Shown here: piece after piece, positions 25,828 through 33,956 of the stretch
Numbering within the stretch: the first letter of the stretch is position 1
How the letters are laid out: the number at the start of each line of letters is the position of its first letter
From: Oscillospiraceae bacterium
GTDB taxonomy: Bacteria; Bacillota; Clostridia; Oscillospirales; Oscillospiraceae
Length of the DNA: 48,671 nt
Assembly: GCA_015067925.1 (NCBI GenBank)
Contig: SVLN01000007.1
Coordinates: 1-48,671 of the forward strand
Direction of reading: 5' to 3'
The notes under the pieces: model-generated
Told to the model about the DNA's origin: nothing
The model's input: only the letters and a program-made list of their open reading frames with translations
Databases searched by the model: none
Made by a program: the position numbers and the translations under genes

Positions 25828-25998
25828 TTACTCCTGAACGATGGCTTCGAGGGGGCACTGGTCAGCGCAGCTACCGCACTCAGCGCACAGATCGGCGTTG
25901 ATTTCGTAGTGCTCGGCACCCATGGCGATGGCTTCGACAGGGCAAGCGTCAGCGCAGGAACCGCAGCTGATGCAAGCATCGGTGATGATGTAAGGCAT
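25828..25998 (-). CDS. 2[4Fe-4S] bacterial ferredoxin
   Basis: A 56-residue clostridial-type ferredoxin, a soluble low-potential electron carrier for pyruvate oxidoreductase, hydrogenases and similar enzymes of anaerobes. It has two complete CxxCxxCxxxCP motifs: C9, C12, C15, C19 and C38, C41, C44, C48, each followed by the usual Pro and EAI. The internal two-fold repeat is clear. GGAGGTG lies 7 bases before the ATG at 25998, and a promoter lies at 26033-26060. The hairpin at 25786-25815 ends the transcript, so it is probably a single-gene unit. Its presence supports an anaerobic host. Confidence 0.95.
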   Translation of the reverse strand: MPYIITDACISCGSCADACPVEAIAMGAEHYEINADLCAECGSCADQCPLEAIVQE

Positions 25999-26032
25999 TT
26001 GTGTACACCTCCGTTAATTTGATTGCAAGGTT

Positions 26033-26060
26033 ATTGTAGCATGGATTTTTAAAAATGCAA
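26033..26060 (-). promoter_or_regulatory. Promoter of the ferredoxin gene
   Basis: On the minus strand TTGCAT (26060-26055), a 16-base spacer and TACAAT (26038-26033) lie about 35 bases before the ferredoxin ATG. The -10 matches 5 of 6. Confidence 0.55.
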
Positions 26061-26173
26061 TGGAAATTTCGTGGAAGTGCAGAAAATTCGACGTATAGTT
26101 TTTTGCTGCGCAGCCGAAAATTTCCTCAAAGAGCGTGGCAGCCTGCTGCGTGAAGGATGCGGAGGAAAGACAA

Positions 26174-27955
26174 GTGGCATTGCAGACAACAAGACTGCTG
26201 GATCAGTACAGCACCGATTTGATGGAAAAAACGCGCCGGATGGACCCGGTGGTGGGGCGGGAATCGGAAATCGCAGCGGTGATCCAGGTGCTTTGCAGAA
26301 AAAACAAAAATAACCCGGTTCTGGTGGGAGAACCCGGCGTAGGAAAGACCGCCATTGCCGAGGCCCTGGCACAACGAATGAGCGCCGGGCTGGTGCCCAG
26401 ACAGCTGCAGGGCAAGCGCCTTCTGAGCCTGGAGATGAGCGGCATGGTGGCGGGCACCAAGTATCGTGGAGAGTTTGAAGAACGCATCCGGGAGATCCTG
26501 AACGAAGTGAAGCGAGCGGGGAATGTGGTGCTGTTCATTGATGAGATCCACACCATCATTGGTGCAGGTTCCGCCGAGGGCGCGGTGGATGCGGCGAATA
26601 TCCTCAAGCCTGCCCTGGGCAGGGCAGAGGTGCAGCTCATCGGCGCCACCACCATGGAAGAATACCGCAAGGTCATTGAAAAGGATGCGGCCCTGGAACG
26701 CCGTTTCCGCCCGGTGCGGGTGGCGGAACCTACAAAGCAGCAGACGATGCTGATTCTTCAGGGGCTGCGCCCCGGCTTGGAGCGTCACCACGGCGTGCGG
26801 GTCAGCGATGAGGCTATCTCGGCAGCAGTGGAGTTTTCCTGCCGATATATTCCGGATCGTTTTCTGCCGGATAAAGCCATTGATCTTCTGGACGAGGCGG
26901 CATCCAGGGTGAACTTGGGCCAGTGCCGCACCGCATCGGCTCTTCGTCTGACACCTGCTCGGTGGGTAGAACGCAGGGATGTGGCCATGACGGCCTCAGA
27001 GCACACAGGGATCCCTGCCACCTTCCTCACGACAGATGAGGCCGAGCGCCTGAAACAGCTGGAAAAGCAGCTCGAAGCGCGAATCTTCGGCCAGCCGGAG
27101 GCCATCGCCGCCGCTTGCAGAGCTGTGCGCCGCAGCCGCAGTGAGATCCGGGATTTCACCCGTCCGGCAGCGACTCTGTTGCTGACAGGTCCCACAGGCG
27201 TGGGCAAAACGGAGCTCTGCCGCGCCCTGGCGGAGTTGGTTTACGGCACAAAAGAGGCCTTTATCCGCCTGGATATGTCCGAGTATATGGATCAGTTTAC
27301 CACATCGCGGCTGATTGGAGCACCTCCCGGCTATGTGGGCCACGACCAGGGGGGAGAACTGACGGAGAAGGTGCGCCGCCGACCCCACTGCCTGCTGCTT
27401 CTGGATGAACTGGACAAAGCTCATCCGGAGGTCACCAATCTTCTTCTGCAGGTGATGGAGGAAGGCGTTCTGACCGACTCCTTGGGGCGTCATGCGGATT
27501 TTCGTCACGCGGTGGTGGTGATGACTTGCAACCTGGGTGCCGAGCAGCGCCCTTCAGCGCTGGGGTTTGCACCTGAGCAGCAGACCTCCCGCGCCCTGGA
27601 GGCGGTTCGTGGGCATTTTTCCCGGGAGTTTTTGGGCAGACTCGATGCAGTGGTGCCGTTCCGACCCCTGGATGCGCAGAGTATGCAAAAAATTGCACAA
27701 CGACAGATGCAGGGACTGATAGCACGTCTGGAGCGCTGTGGGTTCTGCCTGCAGGCCGAGGAGAGCTGTGCTGCGGTGATCGCCCGGCTCGCAATGCAAG
27801 AGCAGGCAGGCGCCCGGGGTGTAAGAACGACGCTGCGCCGACTGGTGGAGGATCCTGTGAGCCAGATCCTGCTTTGCGGAGGAAGCAGGGCCCGGGCAGT
27901 TGTGATGGACGATCCGAACAACGAGACGCACAAAACGATCTTTATTCGGCAATGA
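26174..27955 (+). CDS. ClpC-like double AAA+ ATPase lacking N and middle domains
   Basis: A 593-residue Hsp100-type unfoldase with two intact AAA+ modules. In the first module Walker A is GEPGVGKT (52-59), the pore loop is AGTKYRGEFEER, Walker B is VLFIDEIHT and the arginine finger is ALERRFR. In the second module Walker A is GPTGVGKT (339-346), Walker B is LLLLDELDKAHP, and the pore loop is GAPPGYVGHDQGG. An LGF tripeptide stands where ClpC carries its ClpP-docking loop. ClpC is normally about 810 residues: the Clp_N repeat domain is absent and the coiled-coil middle domain is replaced by a short linker. GTG at 26174 has GGAGG 8 bases upstream. No Clp_N remnant is visible upstream. It probably unfolds proteins with altered substrate recruitment. 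Confidence 0.9.
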   Translation: MALQTTRLLDQYSTDLMEKTRRMDPVVGRESEIAAVIQVLCRKNKNNPVLVGEPGVGKTAIAEALAQRMSAGLVPRQLQGKRLLSLEMSGMVAGTKYRGEFEERIREILNEVKRAGNVVLFIDEIHTIIGAGSAEGAVDAANILKPALGRAEVQLIGATTMEEYRKVIEKDAALERRFRPVRVAEPTKQQTMLILQGLRPGLERHHGVRVSDEAISAAVEFSCRYIPDRFLPDKAIDLLDEAASRVNLGQCRTASALRLTPARWVERRDVAMTASEHTGIPATFLTTDEAERLKQLEKQLEARIFGQPEAIAAACRAVRRSRSEIRDFTRPAATLLLTGPTGVGKTELCRALAELVYGTKEAFIRLDMSEYMDQFTTSRLIGAPPGYVGHDQGGELTEKVRRRPHCLLLLDELDKAHPEVTNLLLQVMEEGVLTDSLGRHADFRHAVVVMTCNLGAEQRPSALGFAPEQQTSRALEAVRGHFSREFLGRLDAVVPFRPLDAQSMQKIAQRQMQGLIARLERCGFCLQAEESCAAVIARLAMQEQAGARGVRTTLRRLVEDPVSQILLCGGSRARAVVMDDPNNETHKTIFIRQ

Positions 27956-28001
27956 GAGACAAATATTATTGAAAAAATATGAAGAAACTGAGGCGAGGGC
28001 A

Positions 28002-28030
28002 TTGACTGCATTTCACAAAAATGGCATAAT
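28002..28030 (+). promoter_or_regulatory. Promoter of the heterodimeric ABC exporter
   Basis: TTGACT (28002-28007), a 17-base spacer and CATAAT (28025-28030) lie about 90 bases before the first ATG. Each hexamer matches 5 of 6. Confidence 0.65.
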
Positions 28031-28118
28031 ATAAGTTGCACCTTAAGGGGGTGCGGAGTTGCAAAAGAATCTCAGTCCCAAGAAAAGCATTGGAAAGAAG
28101 AAGGAAAGGAATCTAAGT

Positions 28119-29930
28119 ATGAGTTCGAACAAACCCCTGAGCAGGACCAGACTTGCGCTGCGGTTCCTGAAGGGAAGTAAACGGTTTTTTGCGCTGGGCA
28201 TCTTGCTGGCCGGCCTGAACTCCGTTCTGGAATTGATCATTCCAAAAATCATCAGTTTTACGGTTGACAGTGTCATTGGCTCTGTGGAACCGGAACTGCC
28301 CACTTTTTTGATGCAGTGGCTCAACAAGCTCGGCGGTGCACCGTATCTGAAAGATAACCTTTGGGTCATGGCTGCGCTGGTGGTTGTGTTTGCGGTCATC
28401 GCTGCGTTGGGCAGCTTCGGTAACCGCCTGTGCAATGCCACAGGTGCGCAGACGCTGGTCAAAAATATGCGAGACAGCATTTTCAACCACATTGAGCATC
28501 TGCCGTTTTCCTGGCACATGAAGAACCAGACCGGCGACATCATCCAGCGCTGCACCTCTGACGTGGACATGGTAATGCGCTTTCTGTCCATGCAGCTGGT
28601 GAGCCTGTTCCGCGTGGCGCTGCTGTTGGTGCTGGGCATGTATTTCATGATCCGCATGAATCTGAAACTGTCCCTGGTGGCCATTTTCACTCTGCCTATC
28701 GTTTCGATCTATTCCGCATTTTTCCATGGAAAAATCGGATCTCAGTTCAAAACTGTGGACGAGAACGAGGGCAAACTCTCCACCATCTGCCAGGAGAACC
28801 TGACCGGTGTGCGCGTGGTGCGTGCCTTCGGTCGCGAGAAGTATGAGTGTGAGCGCTTCGCGGCGCAGAACAACTTCTACGCCAATCTGCAGATCAAGCT
28901 GGCCAAGTTCCTCTCCGCTTTCTGGGCGGTGGGTGACCTGATGACCGGTGCGCAGAAGATGCTCATCATCGCCATCGGCACCGTGCTGTGCGTCAAGGGC
29001 GAGATGACCGCCGGCGACTTCATCGCCTTCATTTCCTACAACTCCATTCTGACCTGGCCGATTCGCTCCCTGGGCAGAATGGTCTCTGAAATGAGCAAGG
29101 CGGGCATCTCCTTCGACCGTATCCTCTACATCATGCGTGAGGAGCCGGAAAAGGACAAGCCTGATGCAAAGAAGCCCGATATGAACGGCGACATCGTTTT
29201 TGAGAACGTCAGCTTCGAGTATCTGCCGGGTGTACCGGTGGTGCAGGATCTGAACTTCACCATCCCTTCGGGCAGCGTATTCGGCATTTTGGGCAACACC
29301 GGCTCCGGTAAGTCCACCGCCATGTACCTGCTGGATCGTCTGTATGACATCCCGGAGGGCTCAGGTCGTATTACCATCAGCGGCGTGGATGTGCAGGATA
29401 TTGACTCTGCCTGGCTCAGAGAGAACATCGGTATCGTGCTGCAGGAGCCCTTCCTGTTCTCCCGCACCATCGCGGAGAACATCGCCATTGCCAGCGACGG
29501 CGTGAATATGGACGAAGTGCGCGAGGCCTCTGTCACGGCCTGCCTGGACGAAGCCATTGAGAACTTCACCGACGGCTACGACACCTTTGTCGGCGAACGC
29601 GGTGTCACCATGTCCGGTGGCCAGAAGCAGCGTACCGCCATTGCCCGTATGCTGATGCAGAAGGCCCCCATTCTGATCTTTGACGACTCCCTGTCCGCCG
29701 TTGACGCGGAGACGGACGCCAAGATCCGCCGCGCCCTGCAGCAGAACATGAAGGGCGCCACCACCATTCTGATCTCCCACCGCATCACCACCCTGATGCA
29801 GGCAGATCACATCGTCGTGCTGGACAACGGCCGTGTGGCAGAGCAGGGAAGCCACGAAGAGCTGATGGCCCATGACGGCATCTACCGCAAGGTATACGAT
29901 ATTCAGATGTCTACGGAGGATGCGGTATGA
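28119..29930 (+). CDS. ABC exporter half-transporter, degenerate Walker B subunit
   Basis: A 603-residue half-transporter with six membrane helices fused to an ATPase domain, of the multidrug/lipid exporter group (MdlA/BmrC/TM288 type). Walker A is GNTGSGKST (about 391-399), the signature is the canonical MSGGQ, and the H-loop is ISHRIT. Walker B is LIFDDS with Asp523 in place of the catalytic Glu. That substitution marks the non-catalytic site of heterodimeric exporters. I chose the ATG at 28119 (AAAGGA upstream); an in-frame TTG at 28059 after GGGGG is a less likely start. It overlaps the next gene by 4 bases. Confidence 0.92.
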   Translation: MSSNKPLSRTRLALRFLKGSKRFFALGILLAGLNSVLELIIPKIISFTVDSVIGSVEPELPTFLMQWLNKLGGAPYLKDNLWVMAALVVVFAVIAALGSFGNRLCNATGAQTLVKNMRDSIFNHIEHLPFSWHMKNQTGDIIQRCTSDVDMVMRFLSMQLVSLFRVALLLVLGMYFMIRMNLKLSLVAIFTLPIVSIYSAFFHGKIGSQFKTVDENEGKLSTICQENLTGVRVVRAFGREKYECERFAAQNNFYANLQIKLAKFLSAFWAVGDLMTGAQKMLIIAIGTVLCVKGEMTAGDFIAFISYNSILTWPIRSLGRMVSEMSKAGISFDRILYIMREEPEKDKPDAKKPDMNGDIVFENVSFEYLPGVPVVQDLNFTIPSGSVFGILGNTGSGKSTAMYLLDRLYDIPEGSGRITISGVDVQDIDSAWLRENIGIVLQEPFLFSRTIAENIAIASDGVNMDEVREASVTACLDEAIENFTDGYDTFVGERGVTMSGGQKQRTAIARMLMQKAPILIFDDSLSAVDAETDAKIRRALQQNMKGATTILISHRITTLMQADHIVVLDNGRVAEQGSHEELMAHDGIYRKVYDIQMSTEDAV

Positions 29931-31756
29931 GCAAGAACATGAAAGAAAAGAAGCAAGACCATATCTCCCTGCCGTTCTTCGGTATTCCCCGGCTGCTGCC
30001 GTACTTAAAGCCGTATAAGAACATTTTCATTGCTATGGTGGTCATGGGACTTCTCTCCAGCGTGATCGATATCATCCTGCCCATGTTCCAGAGCTATGCC
30101 ATCAACAACTTCATTGGCGGCGGCACTCTGAGGGGCATTGTTGCCTTCCTGGCAGCCTATGTGCTCACCCTGGCCATCCAGGTGGTGCTGAACTACATTT
30201 CTGTGTACTATGTCAGCATCGTCGAATCCAAGGTCGGCCGCGACCTGAAGCAGAAGAGCTTTGACCATCTGCAGACCCTGCAGTTCTCCTATTTCAACCA
30301 GAACAGCGTCGGCTACGTTCACGCCCGCGTGATGAGCGATACTGCCCGTATCGGCGAAATGGTGTCCTGGAGCCTGATGAACGGCGTCTGGCACAGTACA
30401 TACTTTGTGGGCGTTGTGATTGTCATGTTCGGAATGAACTGGCGCCTTGCACTGCTGGTTATGACTGTGGTGCCCGTCACGGCTTTGATGATTGCCTTCT
30501 TCCAGAAACGTCTGGTGAAGCTCAACCGCCGGATCCGTGAGATCAACTCCAACATCACGGCCAACTTCAACGAGGGTATCACCGGCGCCAAGACCATCAA
30601 AACCATGGTGGTTGAGGACAAAATCCAGGAGAACTTCGAACGCGAGACCGGCACCATGCGCAAGGTTTCCATCCAGACCACCCGCAACAGCGCGACCCTC
30701 TGGGCCGTCATTTCCACCGCCGGCTTCTTTGCCCTGGCGCTGGTTCTGTGGCGCGGCGGCATCATCACCATGCAGCAGGCCATGAAACTGGGCACTTTGT
30801 CGGTGTTCATCTCCTACGCCCAGGGCATGATGATGCCCGTGCAGTGGCTGGCGGAGGAAATTGCCAGTCTGGTGCAGATTCAGGTCAACATTGAGCGTCT
30901 GACCAACCTGATCAACACCAAGTCCGAGGTCGTGGACACCCCGGAAGTCGTTGAGAAATACGGCGATATCTTCGTCGGTAAGAAGGAAAACTGGGAACCC
31001 CTCGTGGGCGACATCGAATTCCGCGACGTGAGCTTCCACTATCCCGACGGCGAAGAGATGGTTCTCGAGCACTTCAATCTGAAGGTGCCCGCCGGCACCA
31101 ACGTTGCCATCGTCGGCGAGACCGGCGCCGGTAAGACCACTCTGGTCAACCTGGTGTGCCGTTTCTATGAACCCACCGAGGGCCAGGTACTCATCGACGG
31201 CCGCGACGCCCGTGAGCGCAGCCAGCTGTGGCTGCACAGCAATATCGGCTACGTGCTGCAGTCTCCGCATTTGTTCTCTGGTACTGTGTTGGACAACCTG
31301 CGTTATGGCAACCCCAACGCCACCGAGGAACAGATTAACGAAGCCCTGAAGCTCGTCTGTGCTGACCAGGTCATTGCCAAAATGGAAAACGGCCTGATGA
31401 GTGAAGTCGGCGAATCCGGCGACCTGCTCTCCACTGGTGAGAAGCAGCTTCTCAGCTTCGCCCGTGCCATTCTGGCCGATCCGCGCATCCTGGTGCTGGA
31501 TGAGGCAACCTCATCCATCGACACCATGACCGAGCAAGTGATCCAGAATGCCATCGAAAAGGTCATCGAAGGCCGCACCAGCTTTATGATCGCTCACCGC
31601 CTGTCCACCGTCCGTCATGCCGACGTGATTCTGGTGGTCCGCGACGGCAAGATCGTCGAGCAGGGCACCCATCCGGAGCTGCTGAAAAAGAAGGGTTATT
31701 ACTACTCTCTGTACCATCAGCAGACCCAGGAAGAGGCCACGCAGAGCGCCTTTTGA
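29927..31756 (+). CDS. ABC exporter half-transporter, catalytic Walker B subunit
   Basis: The 609-residue partner of the preceding gene, starting on an ATGA overlap. It has an N-terminal six-helix membrane domain and an ATPase domain with Walker A GETGAGKTT, canonical Walker B LVLDEATSS and H-loop IAHRLST. Its signature is LSTGE (501-505) instead of LSGGQ. Together with the first subunit this gives one consensus ATP site (this Walker B with the partner's MSGGQ) and one degenerate site, as in BmrCD and TM287/288. The substrate is unknown; drugs, peptides or lipids are all possible. Confidence 0.92.
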   Translation: MSKNMKEKKQDHISLPFFGIPRLLPYLKPYKNIFIAMVVMGLLSSVIDIILPMFQSYAINNFIGGGTLRGIVAFLAAYVLTLAIQVVLNYISVYYVSIVESKVGRDLKQKSFDHLQTLQFSYFNQNSVGYVHARVMSDTARIGEMVSWSLMNGVWHSTYFVGVVIVMFGMNWRLALLVMTVVPVTALMIAFFQKRLVKLNRRIREINSNITANFNEGITGAKTIKTMVVEDKIQENFERETGTMRKVSIQTTRNSATLWAVISTAGFFALALVLWRGGIITMQQAMKLGTLSVFISYAQGMMMPVQWLAEEIASLVQIQVNIERLTNLINTKSEVVDTPEVVEKYGDIFVGKKENWEPLVGDIEFRDVSFHYPDGEEMVLEHFNLKVPAGTNVAIVGETGAGKTTLVNLVCRFYEPTEGQVLIDGRDARERSQLWLHSNIGYVLQSPHLFSGTVLDNLRYGNPNATEEQINEALKLVCADQVIAKMENGLMSEVGESGDLLSTGEKQLLSFARAILADPRILVLDEATSSIDTMTEQVIQNAIEKVIEGRTSFMIAHRLSTVRHADVILVVRDGKIVEQGTHPELLKKKGYYYSLYHQQTQEEATQSAF

Positions 31757-31772
31757 TCCATGATTTTTGAAG

Positions 31773-31809
31773 AAACATCCGACATTCTCGAATGTCGGAT
31801 GTTTTTTTC
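31773..31809 (+). terminator. Intrinsic terminator after the ABC exporter
   Basis: A 14-bp stem (31773-31786 with 31791-31804, loop CTCG) runs into a TTTTTTT tract, 16 bases after the stop codon. It isolates the exporter from the mraZ cluster. Confidence 0.9.
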
Positions 31810-31892
31810 TTTTCTATTAGAACAAATGACTGAAAAATGCAAAATACGGTAAGAATTGGACAAAAGAATTTTACTTTTTTTCTGAAAAATGA

Positions 31893-31920
31893 TTGCAATT
31901 TCACAGAAATGTAGTATACT
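31893..31920 (+). promoter_or_regulatory. Promoter of the mraZ division/wall cluster
   Basis: TTGCAA (31893-31898), a 16-base spacer and TATACT (31915-31920) lie about 57 bases before the mraZ start. Four MraZ-type repeats begin at the predicted transcription start. Confidence 0.6.
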
Positions 31921-31926
31921 GATATC

Positions 31927-31965
31927 AAGTGGAGCAAAGTGGTGTAAAAGTGATTAAAATGGAGC
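31927..31965 (+). promoter_or_regulatory. Probable MraZ operator (four direct repeats)
   Basis: Four copies of an A-rich AAGTGG-like element occur: AAGTGG at 31927, AAAGTGG at 31936, AAAGTGA at 31947 and AAATGG at 31957. They are spaced by about 10 bases, one helical turn. MraZ rings in other bacteria bind tandem TGGGN or AAAGTG-type repeats in front of their own gene, so this placement fits autoregulation. Binding itself is inferred. Confidence 0.6.
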
Positions 31966-31977
31966 GAGGTGAGCAGG

Positions 31978-32394
31978 TTGTTTGGTAAATATAAGCATGC
32001 ATTGGACGCAAAGGGACGCCTGTTCGTCCCGTCGAAGCTCAAAGAAGAATTGGGCGAGGCCTTTTACGTGACTCTTGGTTTGGACCACTGTCTGTCCGTC
32101 TACACCCAGACTGGGTGGGATGGAATTTTAGAAAAATACAACGCGCTTCCCATTTCCCAGCAGCGCAAGATGCGCTTTTTGTTCGCCAACGCCTGCCGTT
32201 GCGAACCGGACAAGCAGGGACGCTTCCTGCTGCCGGTGGAGCTTCGTGAGTATGCAGGCCTGAAGCAGGATGTAACCTTCATCGGTCAGGGCGGCCATGC
32301 GGAGATTTGGGACAGCGAAAAATACGACGCTCTGGAGCAGGAACAGCTCACGCCTGAGAACCTGCTGGGCATCATGGAGGAGTTGGGCTTCTGA
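31978..32394 (+). CDS. mraZ: Transcriptional regulator MraZ
   Basis: MraZ forms a ring of AbrB-like subunits that binds repeats before the dcw cluster and controls it. The 138-residue protein has two tandem MraZ domains with the signatures YKHALDAKGRLFVPS near residue 4 and CEPDKQGRFLLPVELR near residue 74. I chose TTG at 31978 because GAGGTG lies 6 bases upstream and the product then starts FGKYKHALD, matching the family; the in-frame GTG at 31969 has poorer spacing. Its stop overlaps the rsmH start by one base. Confidence 0.94.
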   Translation: MFGKYKHALDAKGRLFVPSKLKEELGEAFYVTLGLDHCLSVYTQTGWDGILEKYNALPISQQRKMRFLFANACRCEPDKQGRFLLPVELREYAGLKQDVTFIGQGGHAEIWDSEKYDALEQEQLTPENLLGIMEELGF

Positions 32395-33329
32395 TGGAAT
32401 TCATTCACCAGTCCGTGCTGCTGCATGAATGCATCGAAGCACTGAACATTAAGCCCGACGGCATCTATCTGGACGGCACTCTGGGCGGTGCCGGACACTC
32501 GTATCAGATCGCATCCCGCCTGAATGAAAATGGTCTGCTCATTGGCATCGACCGCGACACCGTGGCTCTGACGGCGGCAGGGGAGCGCCTGGCTCCTCTG
32601 AACAAGCCTGTTCGCCTGGTGCATGAGAATTTTCAGAATCTGGATTCTGTGCTGGAGGAACTGAACATCCCAAAGGTGGACGGCATGCTCTTTGATTTGG
32701 GCGTGTCCTCACCCCAGCTGGATGATGCAGAACGCGGCTTCTCTTACATGAACGATGCGCCCCTGGATATGCGTATGGACCGCTCGGCGAGCATGACGGC
32801 CTACGAAGTGGTCAACACCTGGCCCCGTGAAGAATTGCGCAGAATCCTCTTTGAATACGGCGAAGAGCGCTATGCTCCGCTGATCGCTGCGGCCATCGAG
32901 CGGAAGCGCAATGAAAAACCCATTGAAACGACCCTGCAGCTTGTGGATGTGATCCGCGGCGCCATGCCCGGTCAGGCTTTGAGAGAAAAGCAGCATCCTG
33001 CCAAGCGCAGTTTTCAGGCCATTCGTATTGCGGTCAATGACGAACTTTCCGCTGTCAGCCGCATGATGCAAACGGCCATCGATCACCTGAATCCCGGTGG
33101 ACGCCTGGCGGTGATCACCTTCCACTCTTTGGAAGATCGCATCGTAAAGAACGCCATGCAGACTGCAGCCAAAGGTTGTACCTGCCCGCCGTCCTTCCCG
33201 GTTTGCGTCTGTGGAAACAAACCGAAGGTGAAAATCTTAACCCGCAAACCAATTGTCTCTGCTCAGGCGGAGTTGGATGAAAACCCCCGCGCCCGCAGCG
33301 CCAAGCTGCGTGTGGCGGAAAGATTGTAA
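32394..33329 (+). CDS. rsmH: 16S rRNA (cytosine-1402-N4)-methyltransferase
   Basis: RsmH (MraW) methylates N4 of C1402 of 16S rRNA, the same nucleotide modified by RsmI, whose gene is at 24234-25055 in this window. The 311-residue protein starts with HQSVLLHECIEAL, has the SAM motif DGTLGGAGHS near residue 26, DLGVSSPQLD near residue 102 and the C-terminal FHSLEDRIVK. Length and motifs are normal. The start overlaps the mraZ stop (TGATG). Confidence 0.97.
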   Translation: MEFIHQSVLLHECIEALNIKPDGIYLDGTLGGAGHSYQIASRLNENGLLIGIDRDTVALTAAGERLAPLNKPVRLVHENFQNLDSVLEELNIPKVDGMLFDLGVSSPQLDDAERGFSYMNDAPLDMRMDRSASMTAYEVVNTWPREELRRILFEYGEERYAPLIAAAIERKRNEKPIETTLQLVDVIRGAMPGQALREKQHPAKRSFQAIRIAVNDELSAVSRMMQTAIDHLNPGGRLAVITFHSLEDRIVKNAMQTAAKGCTCPPSFPVCVCGNKPKVKILTRKPIVSAQAELDENPRARSAKLRVAERL

Positions 33330-33345
33330 AAAGGAGAATGATTCC

Positions 33346-33867
33346 ATGGCAGAGAGCATTACTTATCGTGAATACGGCGCAGCTGCTGTGGATTATTTCT
33401 CTGCTGCGCAGCCCTCCCGCGCACCGTCGCTTCCGGAGGAAAAAGTCCGCCCCCAGCAGAAGCGGGAAGTGCGCGTCAAGGCGAAGGCCACTGTAGCGCC
33501 CCTGAGCGTGCTGGGCTTCGGTATTGCCCTGGTGATGTTGATCCTGGTGGTATTCGGTTATGTGCGTCTGTACGAAGCCTCCAGCCGTCACGCATCCCTC
33601 AGTCGTGAACTGCAGGAGCTCAAAGCGGAAAACGCTGCCCTGAGCAACCAGTATGAAGGCCAGGTAGACCTGGCTCACGTGGAATCCGTGGCAGTCAGCG
33701 AACTGGGCATGCAGAAGGGTCTGGCGGAGCAGACAGTCTATCTGGATCTGAGCAGAGCCTCGGATCAGGGCATCGTCTTTGCTGCGCCGAAACAGGATGG
33801 AATTTTGCGCACAGCCTATGAAAGTGTGCGTGAGAGCATCGCCGGTCTTTTGGAATACCTGAAATGA
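33346..33867 (+). CDS. ftsL: FtsL-like cell division protein
   Basis: A 173-residue single-pass membrane protein in the position of ftsL. It has a cytoplasmic N-terminal region of about 55 residues, one membrane helix (about residues 57-78), then an extracellular leucine-zipper-like coiled coil (about 82-110) and a longer tail. FtsL joins FtsB/DivIC and FtsQ/DivIB in the divisome and helps activate FtsW-PBP. FtsL sequences are poorly conserved, so the call rests on topology and position. I chose the ATG at 33346 with AAGGAG upstream. The roughly 60-residue tail is longer than usual. Confidence 0.82.
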   Translation: MAESITYREYGAAAVDYFSAAQPSRAPSLPEEKVRPQQKREVRVKAKATVAPLSVLGFGIALVMLILVVFGYVRLYEASSRHASLSRELQELKAENAALSNQYEGQVDLAHVESVAVSELGMQKGLAEQTVYLDLSRASDQGIVFAAPKQDGILRTAYESVRESIAGLLEYLK

Positions 33868-33899
33868 CCGCGCGCATATAGTGTTTTGACAATGGACAA

Positions 33900-33921
33900 G
33901 GGCGGTGAGGCTTCACCGCCC
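33900..33921 (+). other. Hairpin between ftsL and the penicillin-binding protein gene
   Basis: A 9-bp GC-rich stem (33900-33908 with 33913-33921) lies in the 89-base gap. It is followed by GTCTTTC, a poor U-tract, so it may reduce readthrough or mark an RNA processing site within the cluster. Confidence 0.5.
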
Positions 33922-33956
33922 GTCTTTCGGTATTATGACGATTCTTTGGAGGCACC

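Noticed and set aside
26041..26173. Remnant of a Clp_N domain upstream of the short ClpC-like gene
   Set aside because: The translated frames here show no Clp_N-like sequence; the region is AT-rich and holds the divergent ferredoxin promoter.
28059..28118. TTG start giving a 20-residue N-terminal extension of the first ABC exporter subunit
   Set aside because: The ATG at 28119 has a good AAAGGA site and gives a standard N-terminus; the extension is just Lys-rich. It cannot be fully excluded.
33886..33891. Perfect TTGACA between ftsL and the penicillin-binding protein gene as a promoter
   Set aside because: No -10-like hexamer occurs 16-18 bases downstream; the hairpin occupies that place.
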